Of a stretch of DNA of 64,000 bases, positions 42,484 through 51,442 are shown piece after piece (within the stretch, counting starts at the first letter, position 1; each line of letters begins with the position of its first letter). This DNA is from an uncultured Eubacterium sp. GTDB taxonomy: Bacteria; Bacillota; Clostridia; Lachnospirales; Lachnospiraceae. The notes beneath the pieces were generated by a model, which saw only the letters and a program-made list of their open reading frames with translations, searched no databases and had not been told where the DNA came from. Both the position numbers and the translations under genes were made by a program. Location of the stretch: contig CANRTU010000008.1 in assembly GCA_947642745.1 (NCBI GenBank), positions 18,502 through 82,501 of the forward strand, read 5' to 3'.

Positions 42484-43833
42484 TTACCGCAAAATGCTTC
42501 TCCCACTATATACGCCAGCCTGTCCGGCTGGTATGCCCGCATCTGTATCATCGAATAATGACAGCTGGCGGTAGGTGATCCCATCTCCGGAAAGAGCGGC
42601 ATGATCTTTGATATCAATAATATTACGTACAATATAGTCTTCTTCCAGCCTGGTCTTATACATCATCCTGCCATTGCATGTAATAAAATACAATGCCCGC
42701 TTTAATACGACTCCGATTTTTTTCAGATCCTGAAAATCAAGCCGGGCGCTTTTTCTGGCGCCTGTAATCCTTCTGGCGCTTTTCACCCCGATGCCCGGAA
42801 CCCGCAGAAGCGTCTCGTAATCCGCCCGGTTAATTTCCACCGGAAACTGCTCCAGATGACGGATCGCCCAGTCACATTTAGGGTCCAGCAGCACATTAAA
42901 ATTAGGACGCTGCCCGCTTAACAGCTCGGACGCCGAAAATCCATAATATCGAAGCAGAAAATCCGCCTGATACAGCCTGTGTTCCCGTAACAGCGGCGGA
43001 CCTCCCGGCAGAGCCGGAAGCATCGCATCCTCATTGACCCGGACAAATGCCGAATAAAATACCCGCTTTAAATCAAATTTCTGGTAAAGATTTTCTGCGA
43101 CAGTCATAATCTGATAATCACTTTCCGGCGTCGCCCCTATAATCATCTGGGTGGACTGGCCTGCGGGCACAAATCTGGGTGCATGCCGGTATACCATCAG
43201 TTCGTTCTGGTTCTGTATTCTGCCATTTTGTATCATACGCATTGGCGCCAGAATGTGCCTGCGCTGTTTATTAGGCGCCAGCAGCCGCAGGCTCTCTGCA
43301 GTGGGCAGTTCCAGATTAATGCTCATGCGGTCTGCCAGCAGACCGGTTTTCCAGATCAGCTCCTGGTCCGCCCCCGGAATTGCCTTTACATGAATATACC
43401 CCTGAAAACGATATTCTGTCCTTAGTTTCAGGACCGACTGGTAAATTAATTCCATTGTATAATCCGGACTATATAAGATACCAGAACTCAGAAACAGTCC
43501 TTCGATATAATTCCTACGGTAAAACTGCATCGTAAGCTCACAGATCTCCTCAGGCGTAAAAGAAGCCCTGGGCACGTCATTGGAACGCCGGTTCTGGCAG
43601 TATCTGCAGTCAAAAATACATTCATTCGTAAACAGAATTTTTAACAATGATATACAGCGTCCATCCGATGAAAAGCTGTGGCAGATTCCCGCCAGCTTTG
43701 TATTCCCCACTCCCCTGCCGTCCCCGTTACGTTCCACGCCACTGGAAGTACAGGCCACATCATATTTCGCAGCATCCGTAAGTATCTCCAGTTTTTGTAA
43801 AAGTGTCATCTGCTGTGATATACGCAGTTCCAT
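42484..43833 (-). CDS. Radical SAM protein of the TIGR03916 DNA modification/repair family
   Basis: The 449-residue protein carries a radical SAM motif CIFDCRYC (C72, C76, C79), preceded by DAAKYDVACTSSG and ICHSFSSDGRCISLLKILFTNE. Barrel elements are GLFLSSGILYSPDYT, YIHVKAIPGADQEL and SINLELPTAESL. The C-terminus has a helix-hairpin-helix (LLRVPGIGVKSARRI), a DNA-binding module. This fits the TIGR03916 'putative DNA modification/repair radical SAM protein'. It reads from an SOS-type promoter with two LexA boxes. The partner gene is DUF4130, displaced by transposable elements. The reaction is not known; cleavage of SAM to a 5'-deoxyadenosyl radical is inferred from the motif. Confidence 0.92.
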   Translation of the reverse strand: MELRISQQMTLLQKLEILTDAAKYDVACTSSGVERNGDGRGVGNTKLAGICHSFSSDGRCISLLKILFTNECIFDCRYCQNRRSNDVPRASFTPEEICELTMQFYRRNYIEGLFLSSGILYSPDYTMELIYQSVLKLRTEYRFQGYIHVKAIPGADQELIWKTGLLADRMSINLELPTAESLRLLAPNKQRRHILAPMRMIQNGRIQNQNELMVYRHAPRFVPAGQSTQMIIGATPESDYQIMTVAENLYQKFDLKRVFYSAFVRVNEDAMLPALPGGPPLLREHRLYQADFLLRYYGFSASELLSGQRPNFNVLLDPKCDWAIRHLEQFPVEINRADYETLLRVPGIGVKSARRITGARKSARLDFQDLKKIGVVLKRALYFITCNGRMMYKTRLEEDYIVRNIIDIKDHAALSGDGITYRQLSLFDDTDAGIPAGQAGVYSGRSILR

Positions 43834-43863
43834 AAAACCACCTGCTTTCTCTTTTTAAATACA

Positions 43864-43905
43864 GAACATTTGTTCTATATTATCACGAACATATGTTCAT
43901 GTCAA
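43864..43905 (-). promoter_or_regulatory. SOS promoter with two LexA boxes
   Basis: TTGACA (43900-43905) and TAATAT (43877-43882) are spaced 17 bp on the minus strand. Two perfect Gram-positive LexA boxes are present, GAACATATGTTC at 43887-43898, inside the spacer, and GAACATTTGTTC at 43864-43875, just downstream of the -10. The centres are 23 bp apart, about two helical turns, so LexA dimers could sit on the same face. Confidence 0.92.
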
Positions 43906-44059
43906 GTGATTTTCATTTACCTGCTGGACATACAATGCTCCCGGTTATCAGTTTTTTGCGACACGGATGACCTGCCCGGCCGCTTAAGTTCATGACATTG
44001 GGATCATACATGGTTATCTGCAATTTTTATAAATAATCAGCAAAAAAAACTCATATTCC
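43906..44059. other. Short spacer upstream of the SOS promoter
   Basis: No gene or clear signal is seen. Confidence 0.3.
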
Positions 44060-44194
44060 GGACGCTGTGGAAAGGCGGGCTTCCCCTGGCAGTATCTTCC
44101 CTTCCACCGCTGTGTCCCCGCTTCGCCAGGGCAAACCCTGCAATCCTGCCCGGAGGGCTTTTATTTTATAGGATGCTCTTTCCTATTAAGATAA
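44060..44194 (+). repeat. Family A palindrome-chain repeat, copy 6
   Basis: GGCGGGCTTCCCCTGGCAGT, ATCTTCCCTTCCACCGC, GCCCGGAGGGC and TTTTATAGG/CCTATTAAG are recognisable in the common order. It ends at the A-run that forms the T-tract of the terminator at 44198-44231. Confidence 0.8.
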
Positions 44195-44197
44195 AAA

Positions 44198-44231
44198 TAA
44201 AAACCGCACCTTTTTAAAAGATGCGGTTTTT
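44198..44231. terminator. Bidirectional intrinsic terminator
   Basis: Stem AAAACCGCA (44200-44208) and TGCGGTTTT (44222-44230) with an A-run on the left and T-run on the right. The nearest minus-strand gene end (DNA glycosylase, 44481) is 250 bp away. Confidence 0.85.
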
Positions 44232-44480
44232 ATCCATGTATTCCTTATATTTAATTTTGATCTGTTCAGTTCTGGGAATACGGCATAGCCGTTTCGCAAA
44301 CCCCGACATACTGATCTGTGATCACTGGTGACTTTTCCACTGTATTTCCGACGCCGGAAACAGACCCGGAAACTTTCCTGACAAAGCCCTGTTTTCATTC
44401 CCTTCTGTTACACCCGGATGAACGTAATCTCTCTTCGCAGGCTGCCACGGCATCCCGCAATTGCCACAGACCGGTAATCT
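44232..44480. other. Spacer downstream of the DNA glycosylase
   Basis: No gene is supported; the minus-strand ORF at 44186-44398 lacks any family signal. Confidence 0.35.
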
Positions 44481-44975
44481 TTACAGCAATGCTTCCCTCC
44501 AGACGTCTGTCAGCCGCTCCAGCGGCCAGGCCGCATTTGCCGGACTGGTGGATGGAAGCTTTCTGGCCATAATACCAGTCTCCGGATACTGGTGGCGCTG
44601 GTATAATTCATACGCTCTGGCTCCGTTGGCAATCACAGTGTGGATGCGGCTTTTCTCCAGCAGTCCCGGGATGTCACTGGGTACCACATTGCGTATACTG
44701 CTGTCTGAAGACCCGATAATATCACACTGGTCAATCACATCCCACACTGCCAGACGATGTTTTAAAATCAGCGCTGTCTTTTCTTCAATGTCTCCCGGCA
44801 CCGGCTCCCCATAAATGTGAGCCAGCAGTTTCCAGAACCGGTTCTGGGGATGGCCGTAATAAAAACGCTGCTCCCTGGATTTCACTGAAGGAAATGTACC
44901 AAGAATCAGTATCTCCGACGACGCATTCCAGACCGGCTCAAATGTATGGCGGACCGTATGATATTCAGAAGACAT
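44481..44975 (-). CDS. DNA-deoxyinosine/uracil glycosylase-like protein (Mug/UDG superfamily)
   Basis: The 164-residue enzyme belongs to the UDG superfamily. ILILGTFPSVKSREQRFYYG and HPQNRFWKLLA carry the active-site pattern of the deoxyinosine glycosylase branch, and a later IANGARAYELY, with PSTSPANAAW as the DNA-intercalation loop. It would remove hypoxanthine or uracil from DNA. The start at 44975 immediately follows the YbjQ stop (one base between TAA and ATG), so translation is coupled; AGGCAGGGA provides the ribosome site. A longer frame starting at 45008 overlaps the YbjQ gene and is less likely. It lies next to the SOS repair module but has its own direction of operon. Confidence 0.88.
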   Translation of the reverse strand: MSSEYHTVRHTFEPVWNASSEILILGTFPSVKSREQRFYYGHPQNRFWKLLAHIYGEPVPGDIEEKTALILKHRLAVWDVIDQCDIIGSSDSSIRNVVPSDIPGLLEKSRIHTVIANGARAYELYQRHQYPETGIMARKLPSTSPANAAWPLERLTDVWREALL

Positions 44976-44976
44976 A

Positions 44977-45294
44977 TTATCCCTGCCTGAATTTAACAGC
45001 CGTACCATAAGCCATAACTTCCGCGGCTCCCGCCATCACAGAAGCGGATGCGTAACGGACATTGACTATGGCATCCGCTCCAAGCGTCTCCGCTTCCGCC
45101 ACCATACGCTGGGTTGCCAGCGCCCTGGCTTCGTTCATCATTTCCGTATAGGATTTTAATTCACCGCCTACCAGGGTTTTAAATCCCTGTCCGATGTCGT
45201 GCCCGATATTTTTGCTCTGGATCGTACTGCCCTTTACCAGTCCCAGCATTTCCAGCTCTTTTCCCGCAATATAATCTGTATTAACAATTACCAT
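44977..45294 (-). CDS. YbjQ-family protein
   Basis: This 105-residue protein matches the YbjQ/UPF0145 family, with EMLGLVKGSTIQSKNIGHDIGQGFKTLVGGELKSYTEMMNEAR (the GxxxGS and GGEL blocks) and a C-terminal LGADAIVNVRYASASVMAGAAEVMAYGTAV. Such proteins form pentameric rings; metal binding has been suggested but a role is not established. AAAGGAAGAG precedes the ATG. It is coupled to the downstream DNA glycosylase gene. Confidence 0.9.
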   Translation of the reverse strand: MVIVNTDYIAGKELEMLGLVKGSTIQSKNIGHDIGQGFKTLVGGELKSYTEMMNEARALATQRMVAEAETLGADAIVNVRYASASVMAGAAEVMAYGTAVKFRQG

Positions 45295-45474
45295 TTATCT
45301 CTTCCTTTCTTGAAAACCGTCTTTTATCAGCCTGGTATAACCGCATCTGAATATCCTGCTGTTTCGTCATTCTGATTTCCCAGTCCCGTATGGAAAAATC
45401 CCGTACAGTACCAGCCGCACCTCCGGTTTGCGGCATAAATTCCTGAAAATCATTTCTGGCGAAAACAGGTTATA

Positions 45475-45999
45475 TTAATTTCCTTCATATGTAATGACAG
45501 AAGCTACTTCATAGCCAGTCAGTTTTTCCCGGCCTTTTAATCCTGCCAGCTCCATTAAAAAAATCACCTTTGCCACTTTTCCGCCCAGCTGCTCAATGAG
45601 ACGGATGCTTGCTTGCATGGTTCCCCCAGTAGCAATCAGATCATCCACCAGCACCACTCTCTGGCCGGGCTTTATGGCGTCTTTATGTATTTCAATTTCC
45701 GCAGTGCCGTATTCCAGCGCATACTCTGCGGAAATCGTCTCGCAAGGAAGTTTGCCTTTTTTGCGCACTGGTATAAATGCCTTGCCAAGCTGATAGGCTA
45801 TCGGCATTCCAAACATAAATCCCCTGGATTCGGTACCAGCCACCACATCAAAATCCATGCCGTCCAGCAGTCCGATCATAGAGTCCACCGCCAGCTTTAA
45901 CCCTTCCGGGTCCTGAAGGACACTGGTCACATCCCGGAATATAATTCCAGGTTCCGGAAAATCCGGTATTGCCCTTACATAGTCTTCCATCTTTTTCAT
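45475..45999 (-). CDS. apt: Adenine phosphoribosyltransferase
   Basis: The 174-residue purine salvage enzyme makes AMP from adenine and PRPP. Type I PRTase landmarks: DFPEPGIIFRDVTSVLQDP at the N-terminus, GTESRGFMFGMPIA, and the PRPP-binding loop VVLVDDLIATGGTM. GAGAGGAAG precedes the ATG; a second in-frame ATG (MEDYV) three codons later is also possible. It lies 40 bp downstream of the MIF-like gene on the same strand, so the two are probably co-transcribed. Confidence 0.95.
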   Translation of the reverse strand: MKKMEDYVRAIPDFPEPGIIFRDVTSVLQDPEGLKLAVDSMIGLLDGMDFDVVAGTESRGFMFGMPIAYQLGKAFIPVRKKGKLPCETISAEYALEYGTAEIEIHKDAIKPGQRVVLVDDLIATGGTMQASIRLIEQLGGKVAKVIFLMELAGLKGREKLTGYEVASVITYEGN

Positions 46000-46039
46000 C
46001 TGTGCTTCCTCTCCTTTTTATCCAGTTAACAGTGATTCG

Positions 46040-46381
46040 TTAAAAGTTCCTTCCATTCCAGCCCCAGTCGCTGACTCCGGCGTAAGTGACATAAACCTTG
46101 TCCTGTGGAATTCCCAGATGCTTTTCATAGATCCGGCAGATTTCTCCTGTCATTTTTTCATAGGCGCCGGAAGAAGCGTTTCCAAACAGGCTGACCGCTA
46201 CGAAAGCTCCCTTTTCCAGTCTGTTGCCCGCCATATAAAGCGTATATTCATCATCAAATCCTAACATCAGAAAGCTTTCCGGCTTGCCCAGAATAGAAAC
46301 AGCCTGCCCCAGCTCCGCTTTAATGGCTTCTTTTTTCTCATCTGATATTTTCAATGTAACTTTGGAATCAATAAATGGCAT
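46040..46381 (-). CDS. MIF/tautomerase-superfamily protein
   Basis: The 113-residue protein has the macrophage migration inhibitory factor layout: MPFIDSKV with the catalytic Pro2 after Met, ILGKPESFLMLGF, and DKVYVTYAGVSDWGWNG at the end. Family members tautomerise phenylpyruvate-like compounds or act as signalling mimics of the host MIF; enzyme activity cannot be proven here. AAAGGAG is well placed before the ATG at 46381; a longer frame from 46417 would put extra residues before Pro2 and is rejected for that reason too. apt follows directly. Confidence 0.92.
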   Translation of the reverse strand: MPFIDSKVTLKISDEKKEAIKAELGQAVSILGKPESFLMLGFDDEYTLYMAGNRLEKGAFVAVSLFGNASSGAYEKMTGEICRIYEKHLGIPQDKVYVTYAGVSDWGWNGRNF

Positions 46382-46572
46382 AATTTTTCTCCTTTTTCCC
46401 AGTTTTTTATATTTCAATACTTATCTATCATAACATGTTTTCGTCCGGCTGACTATATGATTTCCAAAAAACAAAATATAGTAAACAATCCGTTGTTGCA
46501 CACCCTGAATGTATTTTCCTCAGATTTCTCCGGCTGGAAACCGGATTTCAGACAGTCTGCGGATACTGTATT

Positions 46573-47496
46573 TCACAGATTTTCCAGCAGAAACCTCCAG
46601 GCATTTCCATAAAACAGTTTCTCTGTCACCGCCGGTGCAACTCCTTCCCGCTCCAGCATATGCCGGATATGTGGAATGGAAGATACATCTGTAATTCCTT
46701 CCGGAAAATCCTGTCCACAACCGTCGAAATCACCGCCAATAGCCAGAATATCTTCTCCTCCCAGATTTAATACCGCATCCACATGCCGCAGCAGATCCTC
46801 TTTCGCCGGATGATCCCTCACAAAAGGTCCGTAAAAATTCAGACCCATAAGTCCTTTTCGCCGGATCAGTTCCCTGATATGAGCAGTCTGAAGATTACGG
46901 GGATGATTCTGTACTTCCCGCACATTGGAGTGGGACGCCATTACCGGCCGGTCCGTTTCACTAAACACATCGTCTGTTCCCTGATCCGACAAATGGGAAA
47001 TGTCCACAACTACCTGCTGCCTGTGCAGCTGCCTTACCAGTCTGCGGCCTTCCTCTGTAAGACCTTTGGACTGGTCTGCCGCCGCACCGCATCCATAACA
47101 GTTTTCATAATTCCAAGTAAGCATGGCAAAACAAATCCCCAGTTCCCGGATACGCTCTGCCAGCGGACCCATAACAGATATATCTTCCACCGAAAGAAAA
47201 GCCGCCGCCCTGCCATTCTGGCGGGCCTTTCGCATATCTTCGGCGCTCTGGCACCAGGTGATAAATTCCCGCTGCTCATTTAACAGGCCCACTGCCCGGT
47301 TATAAACCTGCAGAAAAACTTCCGGCAGCTGCGGACCGGATATTTTTTTCCGGTCTTTCCAGATAGCGAAAATCTGCGTATAATGCCCCGCAAACTGCTG
47401 TATCCGCTTTAAATCAAGATCACAGGAATTCTGCCACAGATTCTCAGTCGCAGAAATTTCTGTCAGTGTATCCGCATGACAGTCAAAATAGTCCAT
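46573..47496 (-). CDS. Membrane dipeptidase family (M19) peptidase
   Basis: The 307-residue metalloenzyme carries all the M19 zinc ligands: the N-terminal HAD (H7, D9 in FDCHADT), the bridging Glu in FLSVEDI, the two histidines in DISHLS and ASHSN, and the C-terminal IGGDFDGCG. No signal peptide is present, so it is probably cytosolic and hydrolyses dipeptides, possibly those of peptidoglycan or dietary origin. It is one of the shorter M19 versions. It has a weak ribosome binding site (GTAAGAACAG) and stands alone. Confidence 0.92.
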   Translation of the reverse strand: MDYFDCHADTLTEISATENLWQNSCDLDLKRIQQFAGHYTQIFAIWKDRKKISGPQLPEVFLQVYNRAVGLLNEQREFITWCQSAEDMRKARQNGRAAAFLSVEDISVMGPLAERIRELGICFAMLTWNYENCYGCGAAADQSKGLTEEGRRLVRQLHRQQVVVDISHLSDQGTDDVFSETDRPVMASHSNVREVQNHPRNLQTAHIRELIRRKGLMGLNFYGPFVRDHPAKEDLLRHVDAVLNLGGEDILAIGGDFDGCGQDFPEGITDVSSIPHIRHMLEREGVAPAVTEKLFYGNAWRFLLENL

Positions 47497-47642
47497 ATTC
47501 TGTTCTTACAATATCCCTTCTATAATCATACATCGTAATACATATGTTTCCTTTTAATCAATATACCAGTCAGCGCCTGTTACTTTGATTTATGACAAAT
47601 GCCTCTGCGTCATAAAACAGTTTTATTCCTGATACTGTTCTC
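47497..47642. other. Spacer upstream of the M19 gene
   Basis: No gene is seen; likely promoter region of the M19 gene, not resolved. Confidence 0.3.
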
Positions 47643-47891
47643 CCGGATCGTGTTTTCTAATGCTTTCCGTGAGATAAGCCCAAAAGGTATGATCCGCTTC
47701 ACATTTTACCCCCTGAAGGGCATGAGATACCCTGAAGGGCATGAGATACCCCTGGAGCATAATGTGGAGAATTTATCCCGGATTCGCAAAATGTACCAGG
47801 CTACACTGGGCAGCCCTGGAATGAATGATCCGTATATACCCTGAATAGCGGAAATGCAGATCATTGGAATAATTTTTCAGACACGCTCTGG
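47643..47891 (-). repeat. M1 MITE-like element, degraded copy
   Basis: The right end TTTTTCAGACACGCTCTGG is well kept; the left (GGATCGTGTTTTCTAATGCT) is weak. Inside, CCCTGAAGGGCATGAGATAC occurs twice in tandem, and AAATGCAGATCATTGGAATAA corresponds to the end block of the 41996 copy (here AAATGCAGATCATTGGAA). It lies between the M19 and argJ genes. Confidence 0.75.
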
Positions 47892-47906
47892 TCTGTTTCG
47901 TAAACG

Positions 47907-47999
47907 GGAAAGATCGTCCTGTAAAATAAATCCCTCCGGGTGGATCGCCATGCGACGGAGAGGAATTTGCTGCCTGGGCAGCCCGCCGCAGGCGGTGGT
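47907..47999 (-). repeat. Family A palindrome-chain repeat, copy 7 (reverse orientation)
   Basis: Read left to right, the copy shows AAAGATCGTCCTGTAAAAT, CCCTCCGGG, TGGATCGCCATGCGACGG, GCTGCCTGGGCAGC and CCGCCGCAGGCGG, i.e. the other copies inverted. It directly abuts the inverted-repeat element at 48000. Confidence 0.8.
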
Positions 48000-48090
48000 G
48001 CTGTCGCCTAAGCAAAACATATACAAGATATAGTATAGAAGAATGAATCAAACCAACTATATCTTGTATCATTTTTCTTAATGCGACAGC
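48000..48090. mobile_element. Third inverted-repeat element (91 bp), also a large hairpin
   Basis: The ends GCTGTCGCCTAAGCAAAA and, on the other strand, GCTGTCGCATTAAGAAAA are the start of inverted repeats about 35 bp long. The inner arms ATACAAGATATAGT and ACTATATCTTGTAT pair perfectly. The whole could fold into one long hairpin and might terminate transcription of argJ. GGGGCTGTCGC-type ends resemble some insertion-sequence termini, but the parent is unknown. Confidence 0.8.
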
Positions 48091-48145
48091 CCCTTTTCAC
48101 AGAATATGCTATTTTAGTTATTTTACGATAGATTCACTACCTGCG

Positions 48146-49390
48146 TCAGCTGCGGTAATCCGCATTAATTTTCACATAATCGTAGGTCAGGTCACATCCC
48201 CAGGCTTTTGCGGAGGCGCTTCCCTGGTTCAGATTCACCAGGATATAAATATCATCTTCCGCCAGTATCCTGGACGCCAGCTCTTCCGAAAACGCAATGC
48301 CATTTCCATCATGGCATACTTCCACTTCGCCTGCGGCGGAAGCAAGTGTCACACTGACGCTGTCCGTGTCAAACTCCGCCTTCGCATAGCCAATGGCACA
48401 CAGAATCCGGCCGCAGTTGGCATCCCTGCCAAACATTGCTGATTTTACCAGCGGGGAACAGATCACGCTTTTTGCCACGATCACCGCTGTCTCCTGGTCA
48501 GGCGCACCGGTACAGGAGCATTCGAGGAACTTGCTGGCGCCCTCGCCATCAGCGGCCAGCATTCTGGTCAGGTTCAGAAGCACCAGATACAACGCCCGGT
48601 AAAATGTCTGATATTCATCCCCTTCTGCGGCTATTTCTGCATTTCCAGCCATTCCGCTGGCCAGAATACAGACCATATCGTTGGTAGAAGTATCTCCGTC
48701 AACACTTAAACAGTTATAAGTTACTTTTACAGCGTCATCCAGCGCTTTTTGCAGCATTGCGGAAGAAACAGCCGCATCGGTAGTAATAAAATTCAGTGTG
48801 GTAGCCATATCAGGATGTATCATGCCGCTTCCTTTGGCCATCCCTCCCAGACGGCATACCTTACCGTCCAGTTCAAAAGATACGGCCACCTCTTTTTTTA
48901 CAGTATCTGTGGTCATAATAGCGGTAGCCGCTTCTTCATGGTTCTCTGCGGACAGTCCTGAAACGAGCTGTCCGATATGATCTTCTACCGGTTTAATAGG
49001 AAGTGTCTGTCCAATAACGCCGGTAGACGCCACCAGCACTTCTTCCGGCGGAATTTCCAGCCTGTCCGCAGCCAGCCCGCACATCCGGCGGGCTTTTTCC
49101 ATACCGTCCGCTGTGGCGGCATTTGCGTTTTTGCTGTTAACAATAATTGCCCTGGCCCTGCCGCCTGTGGCCGTAAGATGCTCTTTTGTCACACGTACTG
49201 GTGCGGCTTTTACTTTATTTGTTGTATAGACGGCTGCCGCATGACATTCCTGTCCACAGAAAACCATTCCCAGATCATTTTTATTTTTATCCGGATTCAG
49301 ACCGCAGTTACAGCCATTTGCCACAAAACCGGCGGCGGCGCACACACCTCCGTCCACCAGCTGGTATCCGTCTTCGATTATCAGTTGCAT
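48146..49390 (-). CDS. argJ: Bifunctional ornithine acetyltransferase / N-acetylglutamate synthase
   Basis: The 414-residue enzyme recycles the acetyl group between N-acetylornithine and glutamate in arginine biosynthesis. ArgJ landmarks are VNSKNANAATADG, VASTGVIGQ, GGMAKGSGMIHPDMATTLNFITTD, with the Thr at which the precursor cleaves itself (MAT-TLNF), and the C-terminal FGRDANCGRILCAIGYAKAEFD and WGCDLTYDYVKINADYRS. AGGAGGCAG precedes the ATG. It is a lone gene; other arginine genes are not in the window. Ability to also use acetyl-CoA (bifunctionality) cannot be told from the sequence. Confidence 0.95.
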   Translation of the reverse strand: MQLIIEDGYQLVDGGVCAAAGFVANGCNCGLNPDKNKNDLGMVFCGQECHAAAVYTTNKVKAAPVRVTKEHLTATGGRARAIIVNSKNANAATADGMEKARRMCGLAADRLEIPPEEVLVASTGVIGQTLPIKPVEDHIGQLVSGLSAENHEEAATAIMTTDTVKKEVAVSFELDGKVCRLGGMAKGSGMIHPDMATTLNFITTDAAVSSAMLQKALDDAVKVTYNCLSVDGDTSTNDMVCILASGMAGNAEIAAEGDEYQTFYRALYLVLLNLTRMLAADGEGASKFLECSCTGAPDQETAVIVAKSVICSPLVKSAMFGRDANCGRILCAIGYAKAEFDTDSVSVTLASAAGEVEVCHDGNGIAFSEELASRILAEDDIYILVNLNQGSASAKAWGCDLTYDYVKINADYRS

Positions 49391-49474
49391 ATTCTTTCTG
49401 CCTCCTTAAATTATAATACCCGAATCTCATCTATTATCAGACAGCTGCCCGCTTTTGCGGCATACAGATACTTT

Positions 49475-51304
49475 TTACAGCTGGAACTTACCTGCTTCCT
49501 CGTTCTGGCGGTGACTTAATTCCACCAGTCCCTGGGTATCTTCTGTACATTCTCCGATAGTCTGCGACAAAAGAGTCATACTGGCGCTGGTCTGCTCTGT
49601 GGACGCCGCATTTTCTTCCACCACGCTGGCCAGATTATTTATGGAATCCGTAACGATCTCTTTCAGGGAATTCAGTATTTCTGTCTGACTGCCAAGCTCT
49701 TTTGTAACTTCTTCCACCTGGCTGACTTCTCTGCTTAAGTGATCGAAAGCCGTTCTGGTTTCATCCAGACACTGCTGCTGTTTTTTTACATTACCGGTAA
49801 CCACGTTCATCCTGCTTACTGAAATTTCCACGTTATGAATCAGTTCTTTTACAATTTCCTCAATCTCCTGGGCGTTGCCGGATGATTCCTCTGAGAGATT
49901 TCTGATTTCTTCCGCTACCACAGCAAAGCCCCGTCCCGCTTCTCCGGCTCTGGCCGCCTCAATACTGGCATTAAGTGAAAGCAGGTTGGTCTGGGTAGCC
50001 AGCCCTTTGATTATTTCTACCGCTTTGTTGATATTAGCGGCAGAATCATTATTTTTATTTGTCTGTATGGATACCTGCTGGATCGTCTCGATTGTTTCCC
50101 TGGTGATTTCATCCAGTTCCCAGATACTTCCGGATGCGCCTGCCGTATGTTCGATCATTGCGGATACGGTTTTTTCCAGTTTCTCCACATCGTTCTTTTC
50201 GACTTCAATGACTTCGCCCAGTTCTTTAATTTTGTCATTTACGGTTTCTGTCTCACTTGCCTGGCTGGTAGCTCCCAGCGCCAGATCTTCAATTGCCTGG
50301 TTCGTATTCTGGATACTTTCAGAAATATGCCCAAACTTCTCACTGAATTTCTCACTGCTCTTGTTGAGCGCTTCACCAGTATGTATCATACTTCCCAGCA
50401 TTCCTGCCAGGGACTGGCGTACATTTTCCAGCGAACGGGCCATCTCACCCAGTTCATCCGCACGTACCAGCAGTTTCGGGCTCACCGTAAAACTTAAATC
50501 TCCCATGGCTGCCTGATGAAGATTTGCTTCCACCAGCTTAATACCTTTCGTAATTCTAAGCCCTCCATAAGCAGACATGGAAAGCGCCACTATCAGCATC
50601 AGGGCCGCGGAGATCCCATACACTTTGAGCATCCCTTCAAATTCCTGTTCGATGCGCGTATCCATACTGTCTATTTTTTCATTCATTTCATCTACATAGT
50701 TTCCTGTAGCTACCGCCCATCCCCAGGGACTAAACATTTCACAGTAGGCAACCTTTGGCGCAACTGTTACGCCATCAGACTTTGTAAAATAAAACTCATT
50801 GTATCCGCCTCCGGATTTCGCAACGTTTACTATGCTCTGGGTAACTTTAACGCCATTCTGGTCCGTCAGGTCGTACCGGTTCGTACCTTCCTGTTCTGTC
50901 AGAATCGGATGCATCACAAGTACATGATCCTCTCCGTCAATCCAGATATAGCCTGACCCGTCGTCCCGGTAGCGCATATGGCGGATCGCTTCCGCAGCCT
51001 GTTTTTTCGCCTCTTCTTCCGTCAGTTCCCCGCTCTGGCTGCGGTCATAAAAACTTTGCGCCACTGACAACGCTCCCTGTACCTGGGATTTGATCTCCAT
51101 TTTGTAGCCGTCTGTCATGGCTTCCGCATATAATTCCGCCGATTCTTCCATGGATTGTTTCAGATAATGAACGCCCAGAAGTGCCAGCCCGACAGTCGGA
51201 ACGGCAATCAGAATAAAAATAATTGAAATCAGCATAGCTGTCAGACTCCGGAATCCTTTCGTTCCTTTTTCCATGTTTACACCGGAAACTTTTTTCTCTT
51301 TCAT
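49475..51304 (-). CDS. Methyl-accepting chemotaxis protein with a Cache sensor domain
   Basis: This 609-residue chemoreceptor has a first membrane helix at about 17-37 ([19 protein letters not shown]) and a single Cache (sCache_2-like) ligand domain about 40-195 ([25 protein letters not shown], then [22 protein letters not shown]). A second helix, a HAMP domain (about 225-280) and the cytoplasmic signalling domain with the conserved hairpin tip [23 protein letters not shown] follow. It would signal to CheA/CheW. The start at 51304 is imposed by the promoter: the longer frame to 51358 would begin in the -10 region. GGGGG spaced six bases is the ribosome site. No flagellar or other chemotaxis genes are visible. 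Confidence 0.93.
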   Translation of the reverse strand: MKEKKVSGVNMEKGTKGFRSLTAMLISIIFILIAVPTVGLALLGVHYLKQSMEESAELYAEAMTDGYKMEIKSQVQGALSVAQSFYDRSQSGELTEEEAKKQAAEAIRHMRYRDDGSGYIWIDGEDHVLVMHPILTEQEGTNRYDLTDQNGVKVTQSIVNVAKSGGGYNEFYFTKSDGVTVAPKVAYCEMFSPWGWAVATGNYVDEMNEKIDSMDTRIEQEFEGMLKVYGISAALMLIVALSMSAYGGLRITKGIKLVEANLHQAAMGDLSFTVSPKLLVRADELGEMARSLENVRQSLAGMLGSMIHTGEALNKSSEKFSEKFGHISESIQNTNQAIEDLALGATSQASETETVNDKIKELGEVIEVEKNDVEKLEKTVSAMIEHTAGASGSIWELDEITRETIETIQQVSIQTNKNNDSAANINKAVEIIKGLATQTNLLSLNASIEAARAGEAGRGFAVVAEEIRNLSEESSGNAQEIEEIVKELIHNVEISVSRMNVVTGNVKKQQQCLDETRTAFDHLSREVSQVEEVTKELGSQTEILNSLKEIVTDSINNLASVVEENAASTEQTSASMTLLSQTIGECTEDTQGLVELSHRQNEEAGKFQL

Positions 51305-51349
51305 ATTATCCCCCACTTTCACAATTTTTTCCTGCATCACTACCCTTTT

Positions 51350-51378
51350 ATTATACATATTTCCTAATATAAAGTCAA
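51350..51378 (-). promoter_or_regulatory. Promoter of the chemoreceptor gene
   Basis: TTGACT (51373-51378) and consensus TATAAT (51350-51355) are 17 bp apart on the minus strand. The -35 lies in the T-tract of the preceding terminator, so the two transcription units are packed tightly. Confidence 0.85.
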
Positions 51379-51424
51379 AAAAAATCTCCGGCAGAATACG
51401 TTTCTGTCGTATCTGCCGGAGATT
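51376..51424 (-). terminator. Intrinsic terminator of the C39/SLT/DUF2200/dfx operon
   Basis: Stem AATCTCCGGCAGA (51383-51395) and TCTGCCGGAGATT (51412-51424), followed on the minus strand by a run of eight Ts. It lies 19 bp after the desulfoferrodoxin stop. Confidence 0.92.
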
Positions 51425-51442
51425 CTGAATGGTCAGCTGATT

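Noticed and set aside
48000..48090. Simple terminator of argJ
   Set aside because: The symmetry extends far beyond a terminator stem (about 35-bp arms with insertion-sequence-like ends), so a small mobile element is a better description, although it may also stop transcription.
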